Position numbers and translations under genes: made by a program. Shown here piece by piece: positions 1 to 8,539 of a DNA stretch of 50,899 nucleotides. The stretch is taken from the NCBI GenBank assembly GCA_020026225.1, contig JAHHQU010000007.1, positions 1 through 50,899 of the forward strand, given 5' to 3'. Position 1 is the first letter of the stretch. Each line of letters begins with the position of its first letter. Below the pieces are notes generated by a model that was not told the DNA's origin, did not search any database, and worked only from the letters and a program-made list of their open reading frames with translations. The DNA comes from Phocaeicola sp. (GTDB lineage: Bacteria > Bacteroidota > Bacteroidia > Bacteroidales > Bacteroidaceae).

Positions 1-539
1 TTAGCTCTTCTTGAAATGCTGTAAGATATAATCTCTCCGTTATACATGTCAAGGATAGGTGATAAGTACAGTTTCTCATCATTTATATTTATCTGTGTAA
101 TATCGGTTGTCCATTTCTCGTAAGGTCTTGAGCAAACGAAATTGCGTTTTAAAATATTAGGAGCTATTTTACCTACTTCTCCTTTGTATGATTTATAACG
201 AACCCTACGGATCTGACATTTAATATTTAAAGACTGCATAAGCTTTTGTACAGTCTTATGGTTAATATTATATCCTCGGTTTCGCATTTCCATCGTTATC
301 CGACGATAGCCATAACACCCAAAATTGTCTTCAAAGATTTTCTTTATTTCTCTCTTATATGACTCATATTTATCTGCATTCTCCAATTTAGCTCTATGAT
401 AATAGAAAACAGATCGTGCCATACCCTTACACTTCAAAAGAAGGTTGAGGTCAAATTGTTGCCTTAGTTCTTCTATGGCTTTAACCCATTCTATTTGTTT
501 GGGCTTTCTCTTTCCGCGACTAAGGCATATACTTTTTTT
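1..539 (-). CDS. IS3-family transposase OrfB (partial, made by -1 frameshift)
   Basis: OrfB lies in the -1 frame relative to OrfA and has no convincing start codon of its own; it joins OrfA through the slippery A-tract at 533-539. The visible part has the HTH_21-like region (YYHRAKLENADKYESYKREI, then CYGYRRITMEMRNRGY) and the opening of the rve/DDE core. The first catalytic Asp is in WTTDITQ and the second in LSPILDMYNG. The frame is still open at base 1, so the catalytic Glu and the C-terminus are outside the window. Confidence 0.8.
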
Positions 540-994
540 AATAAGGCTAATTCTATTTTAAGAGACATATTCTCTTTTATGAGTTTATCCAGAGCCTCGG
601 GATTTGCAGAAGAAGTTACTTTGCTTCCTTTCTTAGAAGACAAATCCTTTTTCGGGAGTTCCTTTTTTATATTGGGCATAGATCTTGAGGATTTAATCCA
701 TCTTCGTATGGTGGTTTCACCGACATCATAATATGCAGCCACCTGAGGCAAAGATACGTGATTTTTCAAGACTTCATCTATTATCTCATATTTTTGTTCT
801 TTTGTGTATCGTCTGCATGTATTTCTAGACTGTAAGCCATCGATCCCATATAATTTATATCTTCTATTCCATTCTATTATGTGACCAATCATTATCTTAT
901 ATTTCTTTGATAAGCTTCTTAATGACTTACCCTGTTGGATCTCTTTGATAATTTCTAATTTTTCTTCAAATGAATGTCGTCTCATTTCCATCAT
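491..994 (-). CDS. IS3-family transposase OrfA
   Basis: This 167-residue protein is the DNA-binding subunit of an IS3-type transposase. Two helix-turn-helix units are visible (about residues 5-55, with SLRSLSKKYKI, and 62-112, with VSLPQVAAYYDVGETTIRRW). A charged linker and a leucine-rich C-terminal helix (about 135-160) follow, the usual OrfA multimerisation zipper. It stops at TAG 491-493, inside OrfB, which lies in the -1 frame. The start could be any of three clustered ATGs (994, 991, 985). Intact as far as seen. Confidence 0.85.
   Translation of the reverse strand: MMEMRRHSFEEKLEIIKEIQQGKSLRSLSKKYKIMIGHIIEWNRRYKLYGIDGLQSRNTCRRYTKEQKYEIIDEVLKNHVSLPQVAAYYDVGETTIRRWIKSSRSMPNIKKELPKKDLSSKKGSKVTSSANPEALDKLIKENMSLKIELALLKKVYALVAERESPNK
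533..539 (-). promoter_or_regulatory. programmed -1 frameshift slippery heptamer (A AAA AAA)
   Basis: On the minus strand the OrfA frame reads TTA AAA AAA GTA, giving the heptamer A_AAA_AAA followed by G. This is the classical slippery sequence for -1 slippage in IS3 elements. It lies 14 codons before the OrfA stop, and the -1 frame is open through to OrfB, so an OrfAB fusion transposase is expected. No stimulatory structure was demonstrated. Confidence 0.7.
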
Positions 995-1036
995 GTTTAT
1001 CTGTTAATGTCCAACTTTTAGGGGTCACTTCACATA

Positions 1037-1375
1037 GATCCGCCCCGAAGAACCCGGACTGTTCTGTGTAACCGTAGCAGAAACAGGAAAGCCGCTTGTC
1101 AAGACCTACTGAAACGGGAGGTACGCACCGCGACCATACGTTTCGACGGAAAGGAACTGAAGACTGACAAGGTATATGACACGAAAACAGGGCTGCTTGT
1201 CAGAGAATCCCTGCCGGACAAGGAAAGTACTCCTGCCTTGTGGAACCGATATGCCTACGACCGATACGACCGGAAAACCTCTACACGTTATGCATCCGGA
1301 AAAGTGGACTCGTGTGTATACGGAGCCTTGACAGATACCCTCACGGAAAACGGAATACGACATATCCGACAGTAT
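1037..1375 (+). pseudogene. YD/RHS-repeat protein fragment, frameshifted
   Basis: This is plus-strand coding-like sequence without start or stop of its own. One frame reads PEEPGLFCVTVAETGKPLVK then TY and hits TGA at 1110-1112. The frame beginning 1037 takes over just after, with GREVRTA-like text (REVRTATIRFDGKELKTDK), then YDTKTG and NRYAYDRYDRKTST. These resemble Bacteroidales YD-repeat (RHS-like) secreted proteins, where a Y-D-x-x-G-R unit would sit exactly at the break, suggesting a small deletion there. The left side is cut by the IS3 element and the right side fades into unrelated sequence by about 1375. Confidence 0.6.
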
Positions 1376-1592
1376 AGTGCCTTTAGCAGTCTCTCATATA
1401 CTTTCTTCTTGTTTTTGGAAGAAAATATTTTCTAAAAGTTTCTTATTCATGGATATTATCCACCTATCCCATAGAGGAATGTTACCATTTGTTGTTCAGA
1501 CAGTAGTTTCTTTCCTGATTCCATTTTCCATGTCTTTCCTTTTTTCTGTTTTCTTAGTAAGCATTTGGTAAACCACGTTACAAATTTTGTGA

Positions 1593-1636
1593 ATTAGTTC
1601 CGAATCGACTACGAATAGTATCGATTCGGAACTAAT
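1593..1636. repeat. 16-bp perfect inverted repeat beside IS66 relic
   Basis: ATTAGTTCCGAATCGA (1593-1608) and its exact reverse complement (1621-1636) flank a 12-base loop, and a third partial copy (CTATTCGGAAC) follows at about 1643-1653, inside the end of the transposase remnant. There is no T-run, so a terminator is unlikely. The rest of 1376-1641 shows nothing I can recognise. Confidence 0.6.
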
Positions 1637-1641
1637 AGCAT

Positions 1642-2413
1642 CTATTCGGAACAAGTTTGATGGGATTTAGTCCAATTACGTGGTAGAAGTTCTTCCATAT
1701 TCTTCTCATCCCTCTCATAATATGGGATTTTGCTCAGGACATCTTCCATCCAGATTCTGGGATCTACTTCTGCAGACTTGCAGGTGGCTATCAGAGAGTA
1801 CACGATGGCAGCCCTGTATGCGGATGCGTCGTTGCCGCAGAACAAATAATTCTTTCTTCCTAAAGCCAAAGGTCTTATGGCATTTTCTATGCGGTTGTCA
1901 TCAATTTCTATTCTTCCGTCGTTTACGTATCTGGAAAGCCTGGGAAGAAGCGTGTACGTATATTCGATGGCTTTACCCATGCGGCTTTTAGGAAGCACTC
2001 TAAGATAAGCATCCTGCAGCCACTTTTCAAATTCAAGTATCAGCGGATAGGCCTCACTGATACGTTTTCCCTTACGCTCTTCAGCTGTGAGCCCTGCATC
2101 ATTGGCATCAGATTCTATCTTGTACAGCTTGCCGATGTAGTGTATTGCCTGTGTGGCCAGGGTTCTGTTCTCTTCCAGGGTATCCACGTATTTCCTTCTG
2201 ACATGTGCCCAGCAGCCGGCCAGCGTGATTCCTTTTATCTGCTCAAACTGTTCGTAAGCCGCATAGCCGTCACATTGCACAATGCCACGGTAGCATCCCA
2301 GCAGTTCACGGGCTACCATACCCGAACGGCTGCCACGGTCATAATGGAACATGACGTCCCCCGTGATGCCGTCGCGCACGCACCACTCATACCCTTTTTT
2401 CGTCTTATGATGT
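1642..2413 (-). pseudogene. IS66-family transposase (TnpC), C-terminal remnant
   Basis: About 255 residues of the C-terminal half of an IS66 TnpC transposase. Visible landmarks are KGYEWCVRDGITGD, then CDGYAAYEQF with an Asp of the DDE core, GCWAHVRRKY, and DDNRIENAIRPLALGRKNYL with the catalytic Glu, followed by the IS66 C-terminal segment. IS66 TnpC is usually about 500 residues. Upstream of HHKTKKGYEW the frame closes at once with a stop near 2416 and no start codon exists, so the N-terminal zinc-binding and DNA-binding parts are gone. No TnpA or TnpB partner is present. Confidence 0.85.
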
Positions 2414-2504
2414 TCTTAAGGGACGACTAATTAGGCTGATTTTTGAGCGTATTTTACTTGAAATCGGAATCGTAAACGATTTCTCTGACTGTAAACAAAT
2501 AAAA

Positions 2505-2549
2505 ATCGCTGTATAACCGCTTCGCAAGGAAGTTCGGATATACAGCGAT
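2505..2549 (-). terminator. intrinsic terminator downstream of aspartate kinase
   Basis: ATCGCTGTATA (2505-2515) pairs perfectly with TATACAGCGAT (2539-2549) across a 23-base loop. Reading on the minus strand, the stem is followed by a T-rich run (TTTTTATTTG), fitting transcription leaving the aspartate kinase gene, which stops 66 bases upstream. A T-run on the plus side (2552-2557) could allow function in both directions. Confidence 0.7.
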
Positions 2550-2614
2550 CCTTTTTTAAAAAAAAGGGTGATTTGACACATCCTCCTCTTGTATTAAAAA
2601 TAAGAAAATTCACA

Positions 2615-3988
2615 TCAGAAACAACACTCATGCACGCGTTTCAGTGCAGGAAATAATGCATCATCATCAACCATAAAAGAGAAGCTCGTATCCGACACCT
2701 TGGAATTACATGCTACCACCTTGCAACCCTCATTCTGCAAGATATGAAGCAGGTTTTTCATTCGATCGGCATCAAACATCAAATTCTCTCCCACGACGCC
2801 AATGGTAGCCAAATTCCGATGAACTTCCAGCGTACACCCCTCACCTAACCGTTCCTTCAACAGGAAACAAGCAAGATCTGCGTCCTCCTTCTTCACCCCG
2901 ATGGAAACCTTCTGACAGGCTTTTGATTCTGCGACAAGCAGCAGATTAATACATTCCGCTGTCAGGTACTCGGTAAGTCTGTTTAAATTCTCATCAATTG
3001 AAGAAGCAGCCTTCTCGGAATTTACAGTAATGAGACAAGTGCCGGCCATGGAAGAGATACCCTTCACAGGAGAATGGTTGAAACAAATCTCTTGCTTCAT
3101 CTTCTCACCGACCGCCTGCCGAATAACCGTACCTGGAGCCGTCGGATTCATCGTGTTACGTATAAAAATTGGAATATTCTTATACCATACAGGATAGATG
3201 GTAGGCGGATAAACCACCTTCGCACCGAAGTTACACAATTCTTCAGCTTCACTATAGCTCAACTCTTGTATACGGGTTGCCGATGGTATCACCCGTGGAT
3301 CTGCCGTAAGAAAGCCATCCACATCAGTCCAAATTTCCAGACAATCAGCATCCAGCGCCGCAGCAAGAATAGCCGCAGTATAATCTGAGCCTCCTCGTCC
3401 CAGGTTTGTTACTTCCCCTGAAATTCTATCGGTTGAAATAAATCCTGGAACCAATGCAACCTTCGGCATATTACGGAAAGCTTCACGAATCAAGCTATCG
3501 GTCAATTTCCCGTCAAGCACAGTCTTGTGATGTTTCACTTCCGTCTTGATGAAGGCAAGTGAATTGTACCAATGAGCGTCCTTTATCAAGGCGCTGGCTA
3601 TGAGTGACGACATCCGTTCACCATAACTCACGATTGCATCAGACATTCTGACCGATAGTTCACGACAAGCAAACACGTCACGAAACAGGACATGCAACTG
3701 ATTCAAGAGTTTATTGAGTTGAATCATCACCTCATCGCGTTTGGTTCCCTCTGGCAATACCTCAGAAACCATGTCCAGATGACGGGAGATTATCTCAGTC
3801 ATTCCCTTCTCATAAGCCACATCACCCGATGCAGCCAAACGAGAAGTCTCAAGCAATTTATCAGTGATACCGCCTAAAGCAGAAACCACCACAATTACCT
3901 GATCGTTCGCAGATTCTACAATCTGCTTGACATTCAATATATTTTTGGGAGTACCTACAGATGTACCCCCAAATTTCAATACTTTCAT
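2615..3988 (-). CDS. lysC: aspartate kinase (monofunctional, two ACT domains)
   Basis: Aspartate kinase phosphorylates L-aspartate, the first step to lysine, threonine, methionine and diaminopimelate. The 457-residue protein opens with the nucleotide-binding motif KFGGTSVG. It has SYGERMSS near residue 125 and GRGGSDYTAA plus EIWTDVDGFLTADPRVI near 205-240, the amino-acid kinase core. The last ~150 residues form a regulatory ACT pair (MAGTCLITVNSEKAAS..., LATIGVVGENL...). No homoserine dehydrogenase domain is attached. It lies 222 bp beyond speA on the same strand. Its product pathway yields aspartate semialdehyde, which the neighbouring carboxynorspermidine synthase consumes; whether they are co-transcribed is not shown by the sequence. 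Confidence 0.93.
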   Translation of the reverse strand: MKVLKFGGTSVGTPKNILNVKQIVESANDQVIVVVSALGGITDKLLETSRLAASGDVAYEKGMTEIISRHLDMVSEVLPEGTKRDEVMIQLNKLLNQLHVLFRDVFACRELSVRMSDAIVSYGERMSSLIASALIKDAHWYNSLAFIKTEVKHHKTVLDGKLTDSLIREAFRNMPKVALVPGFISTDRISGEVTNLGRGGSDYTAAILAAALDADCLEIWTDVDGFLTADPRVIPSATRIQELSYSEAEELCNFGAKVVYPPTIYPVWYKNIPIFIRNTMNPTAPGTVIRQAVGEKMKQEICFNHSPVKGISSMAGTCLITVNSEKAASSIDENLNRLTEYLTAECINLLLVAESKACQKVSIGVKKEDADLACFLLKERLGEGCTLEVHRNLATIGVVGENLMFDADRMKNLLHILQNEGCKVVACNSKVSDTSFSFMVDDDALFPALKRVHECCF

Positions 3989-4210
3989 TTAGTTATAAAG
4001 AACAATATAGGAAAAAGAGGAAGACTTGTTCCTTGCTCCTTCTCAAAAAAGAATCAAGCTGCGCAGTCTTCATTCTGAATCATATTATACAAGGCAGAAC
4101 CATAAAAGTCACCTTAAATAATAGAATACTGCACACCGTACAAGGGACGGCAGCAGACTCCTTCCCATCTCAAGGAAGCAGGCTGCATACATCTTCCGAT
4201 TAGTTTATAC

Positions 4211-6103
4211 TTAAGTAAGATAAGTATATCCGTATAAGCCTGAACGATAGTTTGAAATGAACTCTCTCCCTTCTTCGGCTGTAATGACTCCATTTTTTAC
4301 CGACTGGTTCACCCATATCTCAATGGAGCGAGCCATACGCTTGTGATCAAACTGAACGTAATCGAGCACATCAGCAATGGTTTCACCCTCTATAATCTTG
4401 TCGATAACATATTCATTGTCCTTCACAGTAACATGCACGGCATTCGTATCACCGAACAGGTTGTGCAAGTCACCTAGAATTTCCTGATAAGCACCCACCA
4501 AGAATACACCGATATAATAAGGTTCACCTTCCTTCAACGGATGCACTGGCAAATGAAATGGTTCATTGCTGGTAGCGATGAAGTTGTCAATCTTACCATC
4601 CGAATCACAAGTCACATCCTGCAATGTAGCGTAACAAGACGGACGTTCATTGAGTCGGTTCAACGGCATGACAGGGAAAATTTGGTCAATAGCCCAAGAG
4701 TCAGGAAGAGACTGGAACAAAGAAAAGTTACAGAAGTATTTGTCCGGCAGACGCTTGGCTATCATCTTCAACTCATCTGGGAGATGCTTGCTAGTAGAAG
4801 CCATTTGATTCACCTCACGTGCAATCGACCAGAACAAACGTTCCACTACTGCACGAGTTTTCAAGTCAACCAACCCCAAATTGAATAAATCCAAAGCTTC
4901 TTCACGAGCCTGAACCGCATCATGCCATCTTTCAAGCAGACAATTCTGTGTCAGGTTATCCCATATTTCATACAGATCCTTCACCAATTCATGAGCATCC
5001 TCACTTATTTCTTCTTGCGGGTCAAATGCAGGAAGCTGTGTACGAGCCAATACTTCGAATACCAATACCGAATGATGAGCGGTAAGCGAACGTCCCGATT
5101 CAATAATCAAATTAGGCTGTTCCAACTGGTTCTTTTTGCAAATGTCCACGATAGAATAAATCGCGTCATTTACATATTCCTGAATAGAATAGTTGATGCT
5201 ATTGCCTGTAACTGACGAATGCGTACCATCATAATTCACACCAAGACCGCCGCCTATATCCACAAAACGGATATCATAGCCCAAATGCTGAAGCTGAGCA
5301 AAGAACTGAGTAGCTTCTTTCAAAGCCACTTTTATGCGACGAATATTAGTTACCTGGCTACCGATATGGAAATGAATCAATTTCAAACAATCCTGCAAGC
5401 CCTCACGATTCAGAAGCTCAAGAGCTTCAAACAATTCGCTCGAATTCAAGCCAAACTTGCTCACATCGCCACCTGACTCTTCCCATTTACCGCTACCTGA
5501 ACTAGCCAATTTGATGCGAATACCGATATTCGGACGAATGCCCATACGCTTGGATAAGGCTGCAATAGTCTGCAATTCCATCATCTTTTCAACAACGATG
5601 AAGATTTTTCTTCCCATCTTATGAGCCAACAATGCCAATTCGATGTAACTTTCATCCTTATAACCGTTGCATACAATCATGCAATCGGCATCATAGTTCA
5701 GCGACAATACGGCATGAAGTTCTGGTTTTGATCCTGCTTCCAGCCCCACATTGTACTGACTACCATGACTAATAAGTTCTTCCACTACCGGACGCATCTG
5801 GTTCACCTTGATAGGATACACCACATAACTTTTCGCCTTGTAGTCATACTCCTCAGCAGCGATGCGGAAACAATTCGTGATTTTCGTGATACGATTATGC
5901 AGAATATCTGGAAAACGAAGAAGAACTGGAGCTGCCACATCATGCAATTGCAGTTCATCCATCAACTTTCGCAAGTCAATTTCCGGTCCACCCGCTTTCG
6001 GACACACAGTTACATTCCCGTTTTCATTGATAGAGAAATAATCCTTTCCCCAACTGTTGATATTATATAATTCACAAGAGTCTTCTACTCTCCATTTTCT
6101 CAT
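4211..6103 (-). CDS. speA: biosynthetic arginine decarboxylase
   Basis: This PLP enzyme converts arginine to agmatine and CO2. It is a fold-III (alanine racemase-type) decarboxylase of the usual size, about 630 residues. Motifs are the PLP lysine in VVYPIKVNQ (about residue 95), HFHIGSQ (about 250), DIGGGLGVNYDG (about 285) and ESGRSLTAHHS (about 340). I start it at ATG 6103 (MRKWRVEDSCELYNI), matching known Bacteroidales SpeA N-termini; the frame runs four codons further to a TTG. The gap to nspC is only 31 bp, so it is the last gene of a speB-synthase-nspC-speA operon. An imperfect hairpin at about 4152-4185 lacks a T-run. Confidence 0.94.
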   Translation of the reverse strand: MRKWRVEDSCELYNINSWGKDYFSINENGNVTVCPKAGGPEIDLRKLMDELQLHDVAAPVLLRFPDILHNRITKITNCFRIAAEEYDYKAKSYVVYPIKVNQMRPVVEELISHGSQYNVGLEAGSKPELHAVLSLNYDADCMIVCNGYKDESYIELALLAHKMGRKIFIVVEKMMELQTIAALSKRMGIRPNIGIRIKLASSGSGKWEESGGDVSKFGLNSSELFEALELLNREGLQDCLKLIHFHIGSQVTNIRRIKVALKEATQFFAQLQHLGYDIRFVDIGGGLGVNYDGTHSSVTGNSINYSIQEYVNDAIYSIVDICKKNQLEQPNLIIESGRSLTAHHSVLVFEVLARTQLPAFDPQEEISEDAHELVKDLYEIWDNLTQNCLLERWHDAVQAREEALDLFNLGLVDLKTRAVVERLFWSIAREVNQMASTSKHLPDELKMIAKRLPDKYFCNFSLFQSLPDSWAIDQIFPVMPLNRLNERPSCYATLQDVTCDSDGKIDNFIATSNEPFHLPVHPLKEGEPYYIGVFLVGAYQEILGDLHNLFGDTNAVHVTVKDNEYVIDKIIEGETIADVLDYVQFDHKRMARSIEIWVNQSVKNGVITAEEGREFISNYRSGLYGYTYLT

Positions 6104-6134
6104 AAGTCCAATCAAATTTTACTATGGGAGCATC

Positions 6135-7298
6135 TTATCCCATACGCTGTTTATAATCATGATAACCAAAGGTACGAATTACCTTGAATCCTTCTTCTGG
6201 CGTATAAATGACGATAGAAGGATGAGTCACCCCATTAAACATTGTCGTCTTCACCATAGTGTAATGAATCATGTCTCTGAAGACTACGGGGTCACCTACC
6301 TTTGGAGTGTGAGCGACATCAAAAGCCCAACTACCATAAGTATCCCCAGCCAAGCATGAGTTTCCACCCATAAACCAGGACTCTTCACCTTCCACAGGAT
6401 CATGCATACCCAAAATCACAGGCTTGTAAGGCATCTCCAAACAATCAGGCATGTGGCAAGCGAAGGAAACGTTCAGCATCATCGTGTTTCTACCTCCATT
6501 ACGGACGATATCTTCTACACGAGCCACCAGTACACCTGTATCCCAAGTGAACGCACTTCCAGGTTCCATGATAATACGCAGTTCCGGATGCTTGCTTTTG
6601 AATTCTTTCAAGATAGCTATCAGTTCGTCTTCATCATACTCCTTGTGTGTCATCAAGTGACCGCCACCCATATTGATCCATTTAATCCGATCGAAGAAAC
6701 GGCCAAAACGTTCCTCCACAGCAGCAAGCGTCCCTCGCAAATCAGAAGGTCGAGATTCACACAAAGCATGAAAATGCAAACCGTCCAATCCTTCCGGCCA
6801 TTCACTGAGATCTACAGAACGAACTCCTAAACGAGACATCGGACTGCACGGATTATACAGATCGGTTTCTACCGTACTGAATTCCGGATTGACCCGCAAG
6901 CCACAAGAGATTCCCTTTGCACGTGCCTTTTGCCCGTAGCGCTGGAATTGTGACAGTGAATTGAACGTGAGATGACTGCTATAAGACAGGATCTCATCCA
7001 TCTCCTCTTCCATATATACAGGTGCATACGTATGCACCTTCACACCCATCTCCTCATATACGAGTCGAGCTTCAGAAAGCGAACTGGCCGTAGCTCCATC
7101 CGAATGCTTCTTCAATTCAGTAAATATCCCCCAAGTAGCATTCGCTTTCAAGGCAACGATGATTTCTACCCCTGCAGCATGACGAACCTTGTCAATGACG
7201 CAGAGATTATCTTCTAATAAACTATGGTTTAATACATAAGAAGGAGATGGGACCTCACTCAGATCCCACTCCTTTAAAATACGATCTTTGTCAATCAT
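6135..7298 (-). CDS. nspC: carboxynorspermidine/carboxyspermidine decarboxylase
   Basis: NspC decarboxylates carboxy(nor)spermidine to (nor)spermidine; in Bacteroidales the product is expected to be spermidine. The 387-residue fold-III PLP enzyme shows the PLP lysine in IIVALKANATWGIF (about residue 50), HFHALCES (about 180), WINMGGGHLM (about 212) and the EPGSAFTWDTG phosphate-binding segment (about 250). Its start overlaps the stop of the upstream synthase by four bases (ATGA), so the two steps are translationally coupled. Confidence 0.92.
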   Translation of the reverse strand: MIDKDRILKEWDLSEVPSPSYVLNHSLLEDNLCVIDKVRHAAGVEIIVALKANATWGIFTELKKHSDGATASSLSEARLVYEEMGVKVHTYAPVYMEEEMDEILSYSSHLTFNSLSQFQRYGQKARAKGISCGLRVNPEFSTVETDLYNPCSPMSRLGVRSVDLSEWPEGLDGLHFHALCESRPSDLRGTLAAVEERFGRFFDRIKWINMGGGHLMTHKEYDEDELIAILKEFKSKHPELRIIMEPGSAFTWDTGVLVARVEDIVRNGGRNTMMLNVSFACHMPDCLEMPYKPVILGMHDPVEGEESWFMGGNSCLAGDTYGSWAFDVAHTPKVGDPVVFRDMIHYTMVKTTMFNGVTHPSIVIYTPEEGFKVIRTFGYHDYKQRMG

Positions 7299-8485
7299 AG
7301 TTCCAGATCGATATCAAATTTTTCAATCCAAGGAAGGCCTTGCTTACCCAATTCAGCCAAGAATGGATCTGGATCGAACTGTTCTACATTATAAACACCG
7401 GCACCCTTCCAGAATCCGCGAGCGAACATAGAAGCTCCCAATGCAGCAGGCACACCAGTTGTAAAGCTAACAGCCTGAGTACCTGTTTCCTTGAATGCAG
7501 TTTCATGGTCACAATTGTTATAAATGTAATATGTACGTTCCTTACCATCTTTGATACCGCGGATACGACATCCGATAGATGTCTGGCCATGATAATTAGC
7601 ACCCAGTGACTTCGGATCTGGCAAAACAGCCTTCAAGAACTGAATAGGTACGATTTCTACACCATTGTACATGATAGGATCAATCCGGGCCATACCGATG
7701 TTCTGAATCACACGCAAGTGAGTCAGATATTCCTGTCCAAAAGTCATCCAGAAACGTGCACGTTTGATGGACGGATAGTTTTTCACCAGAGATTCGAGTT
7801 CTTCATGATAAATCAAATAAGACTCTCTTTCACCAATTTCCGGATAATGCAACGGCTGATGGATTTCATGAGGCTCTGTAACCACCCACTTGCCATTTTG
7901 ATAGTAACGGCCCTTTTGGGTGACCTCACGGATATTGATTTCCGGATTAAAGTTAGTAGCGAAAGCCATGCCGTGATTTCCGGCATTACAGTCTACAATA
8001 TCCAAATAATGGATTTCATCAAAATGATGTTTTGCCGCATAGGCCGTGAAAATAGCAGATACTCCCGGGTCAAAACCGCAGCCTAAAATGGCTGTCAATC
8101 CTTTCTCTTTGAAACGATCTTGATAAGCCCACTGCCAACTATATTCAAAATGAGCTTCATCTTTCGGCTCATAATTGGCTGTATCCAAATAATTCACACC
8201 ACATTCCAAACAAGCATCCATGATGGTAAGATCCTGATAAGGAAGGGCAACATTAATTACAATGTCCGGCTGGAATGAACGCATAAGTTGAACGAGTTCT
8301 TGCACATTGTCAGCATCTACTTGAGCAGTTTTTACGTGATCGCCTCCGATAGTCTTCGCTATGTCATCACACTTTGATTTGGTGCGACTTGCAAGCATTA
8401 CTTCAGTAAAAACTGGATCTTTTGCTACTTTGTGTGCCACTACTGTTCCTACTCCACCGGCACCGATAATTAAAACTTTTGACAT
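7295..8485 (-). CDS. carboxynorspermidine/carboxyspermidine synthase (saccharopine dehydrogenase family)
   Basis: The enzyme condenses aspartate beta-semialdehyde with putrescine (or diaminopropane) and reduces the imine with NADPH, giving carboxyspermidine. The 396-residue protein starts with a Rossmann motif, VLIIGAGGVGTVVAHKVA, and continues with saccharopine-dehydrogenase-like blocks (NVALPYQDLTIMDACLECG, YLDTANYEPKDEAHF, GCGFDPGVSAIF). Family membership alone would allow a lysine-pathway role, but the four-base overlap with nspC and the flanking speA and speB make the polyamine function much more likely. It follows speB by 54 bp. Confidence 0.9.
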   Translation of the reverse strand: MSKVLIIGAGGVGTVVAHKVAKDPVFTEVMLASRTKSKCDDIAKTIGGDHVKTAQVDADNVQELVQLMRSFQPDIVINVALPYQDLTIMDACLECGVNYLDTANYEPKDEAHFEYSWQWAYQDRFKEKGLTAILGCGFDPGVSAIFTAYAAKHHFDEIHYLDIVDCNAGNHGMAFATNFNPEINIREVTQKGRYYQNGKWVVTEPHEIHQPLHYPEIGERESYLIYHEELESLVKNYPSIKRARFWMTFGQEYLTHLRVIQNIGMARIDPIMYNGVEIVPIQFLKAVLPDPKSLGANYHGQTSIGCRIRGIKDGKERTYYIYNNCDHETAFKETGTQAVSFTTGVPAALGASMFARGFWKGAGVYNVEQFDPDPFLAELGKQGLPWIEKFDIDLEL

Positions 8486-8539
8486 TTAAATTATTAAGTT
8501 ATTATAGATGCAGGGTACAGAATTGAGGACCCTGCGGAC

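Larger units (their letters stand above)
1..1032 (-). mobile_element. IS3-family insertion sequence (IS150-like), orfA end, cut by window edge
   Basis: Two overlapping minus-strand frames encode an OrfA with helix-turn-helix segments and an OrfB with the start of a DDE integrase core, the layout of the IS150-like branch of IS3. The orfA-side end is placed at about 1032: reading on the minus strand, the sequence there begins TGAAGTGACCCCTAAAAG, with the terminal TG usual for IS3 ends. The opposite end lies outside the window, so inverted repeats and target duplication cannot be compared. Immediately beyond 1032 lies a broken YD-repeat coding fragment, which the element probably interrupted. 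Confidence 0.85.

Noticed and set aside
1680..2430. Plus-strand frames opposite the IS66 relic
   Set aside because: They are antisense shadows of the transposase; translations have no domain pattern.
4152..4185. Imperfect hairpin between speA and lysC as a terminator
   Set aside because: Two mismatches and no T-run on the minus strand; it may be chance.
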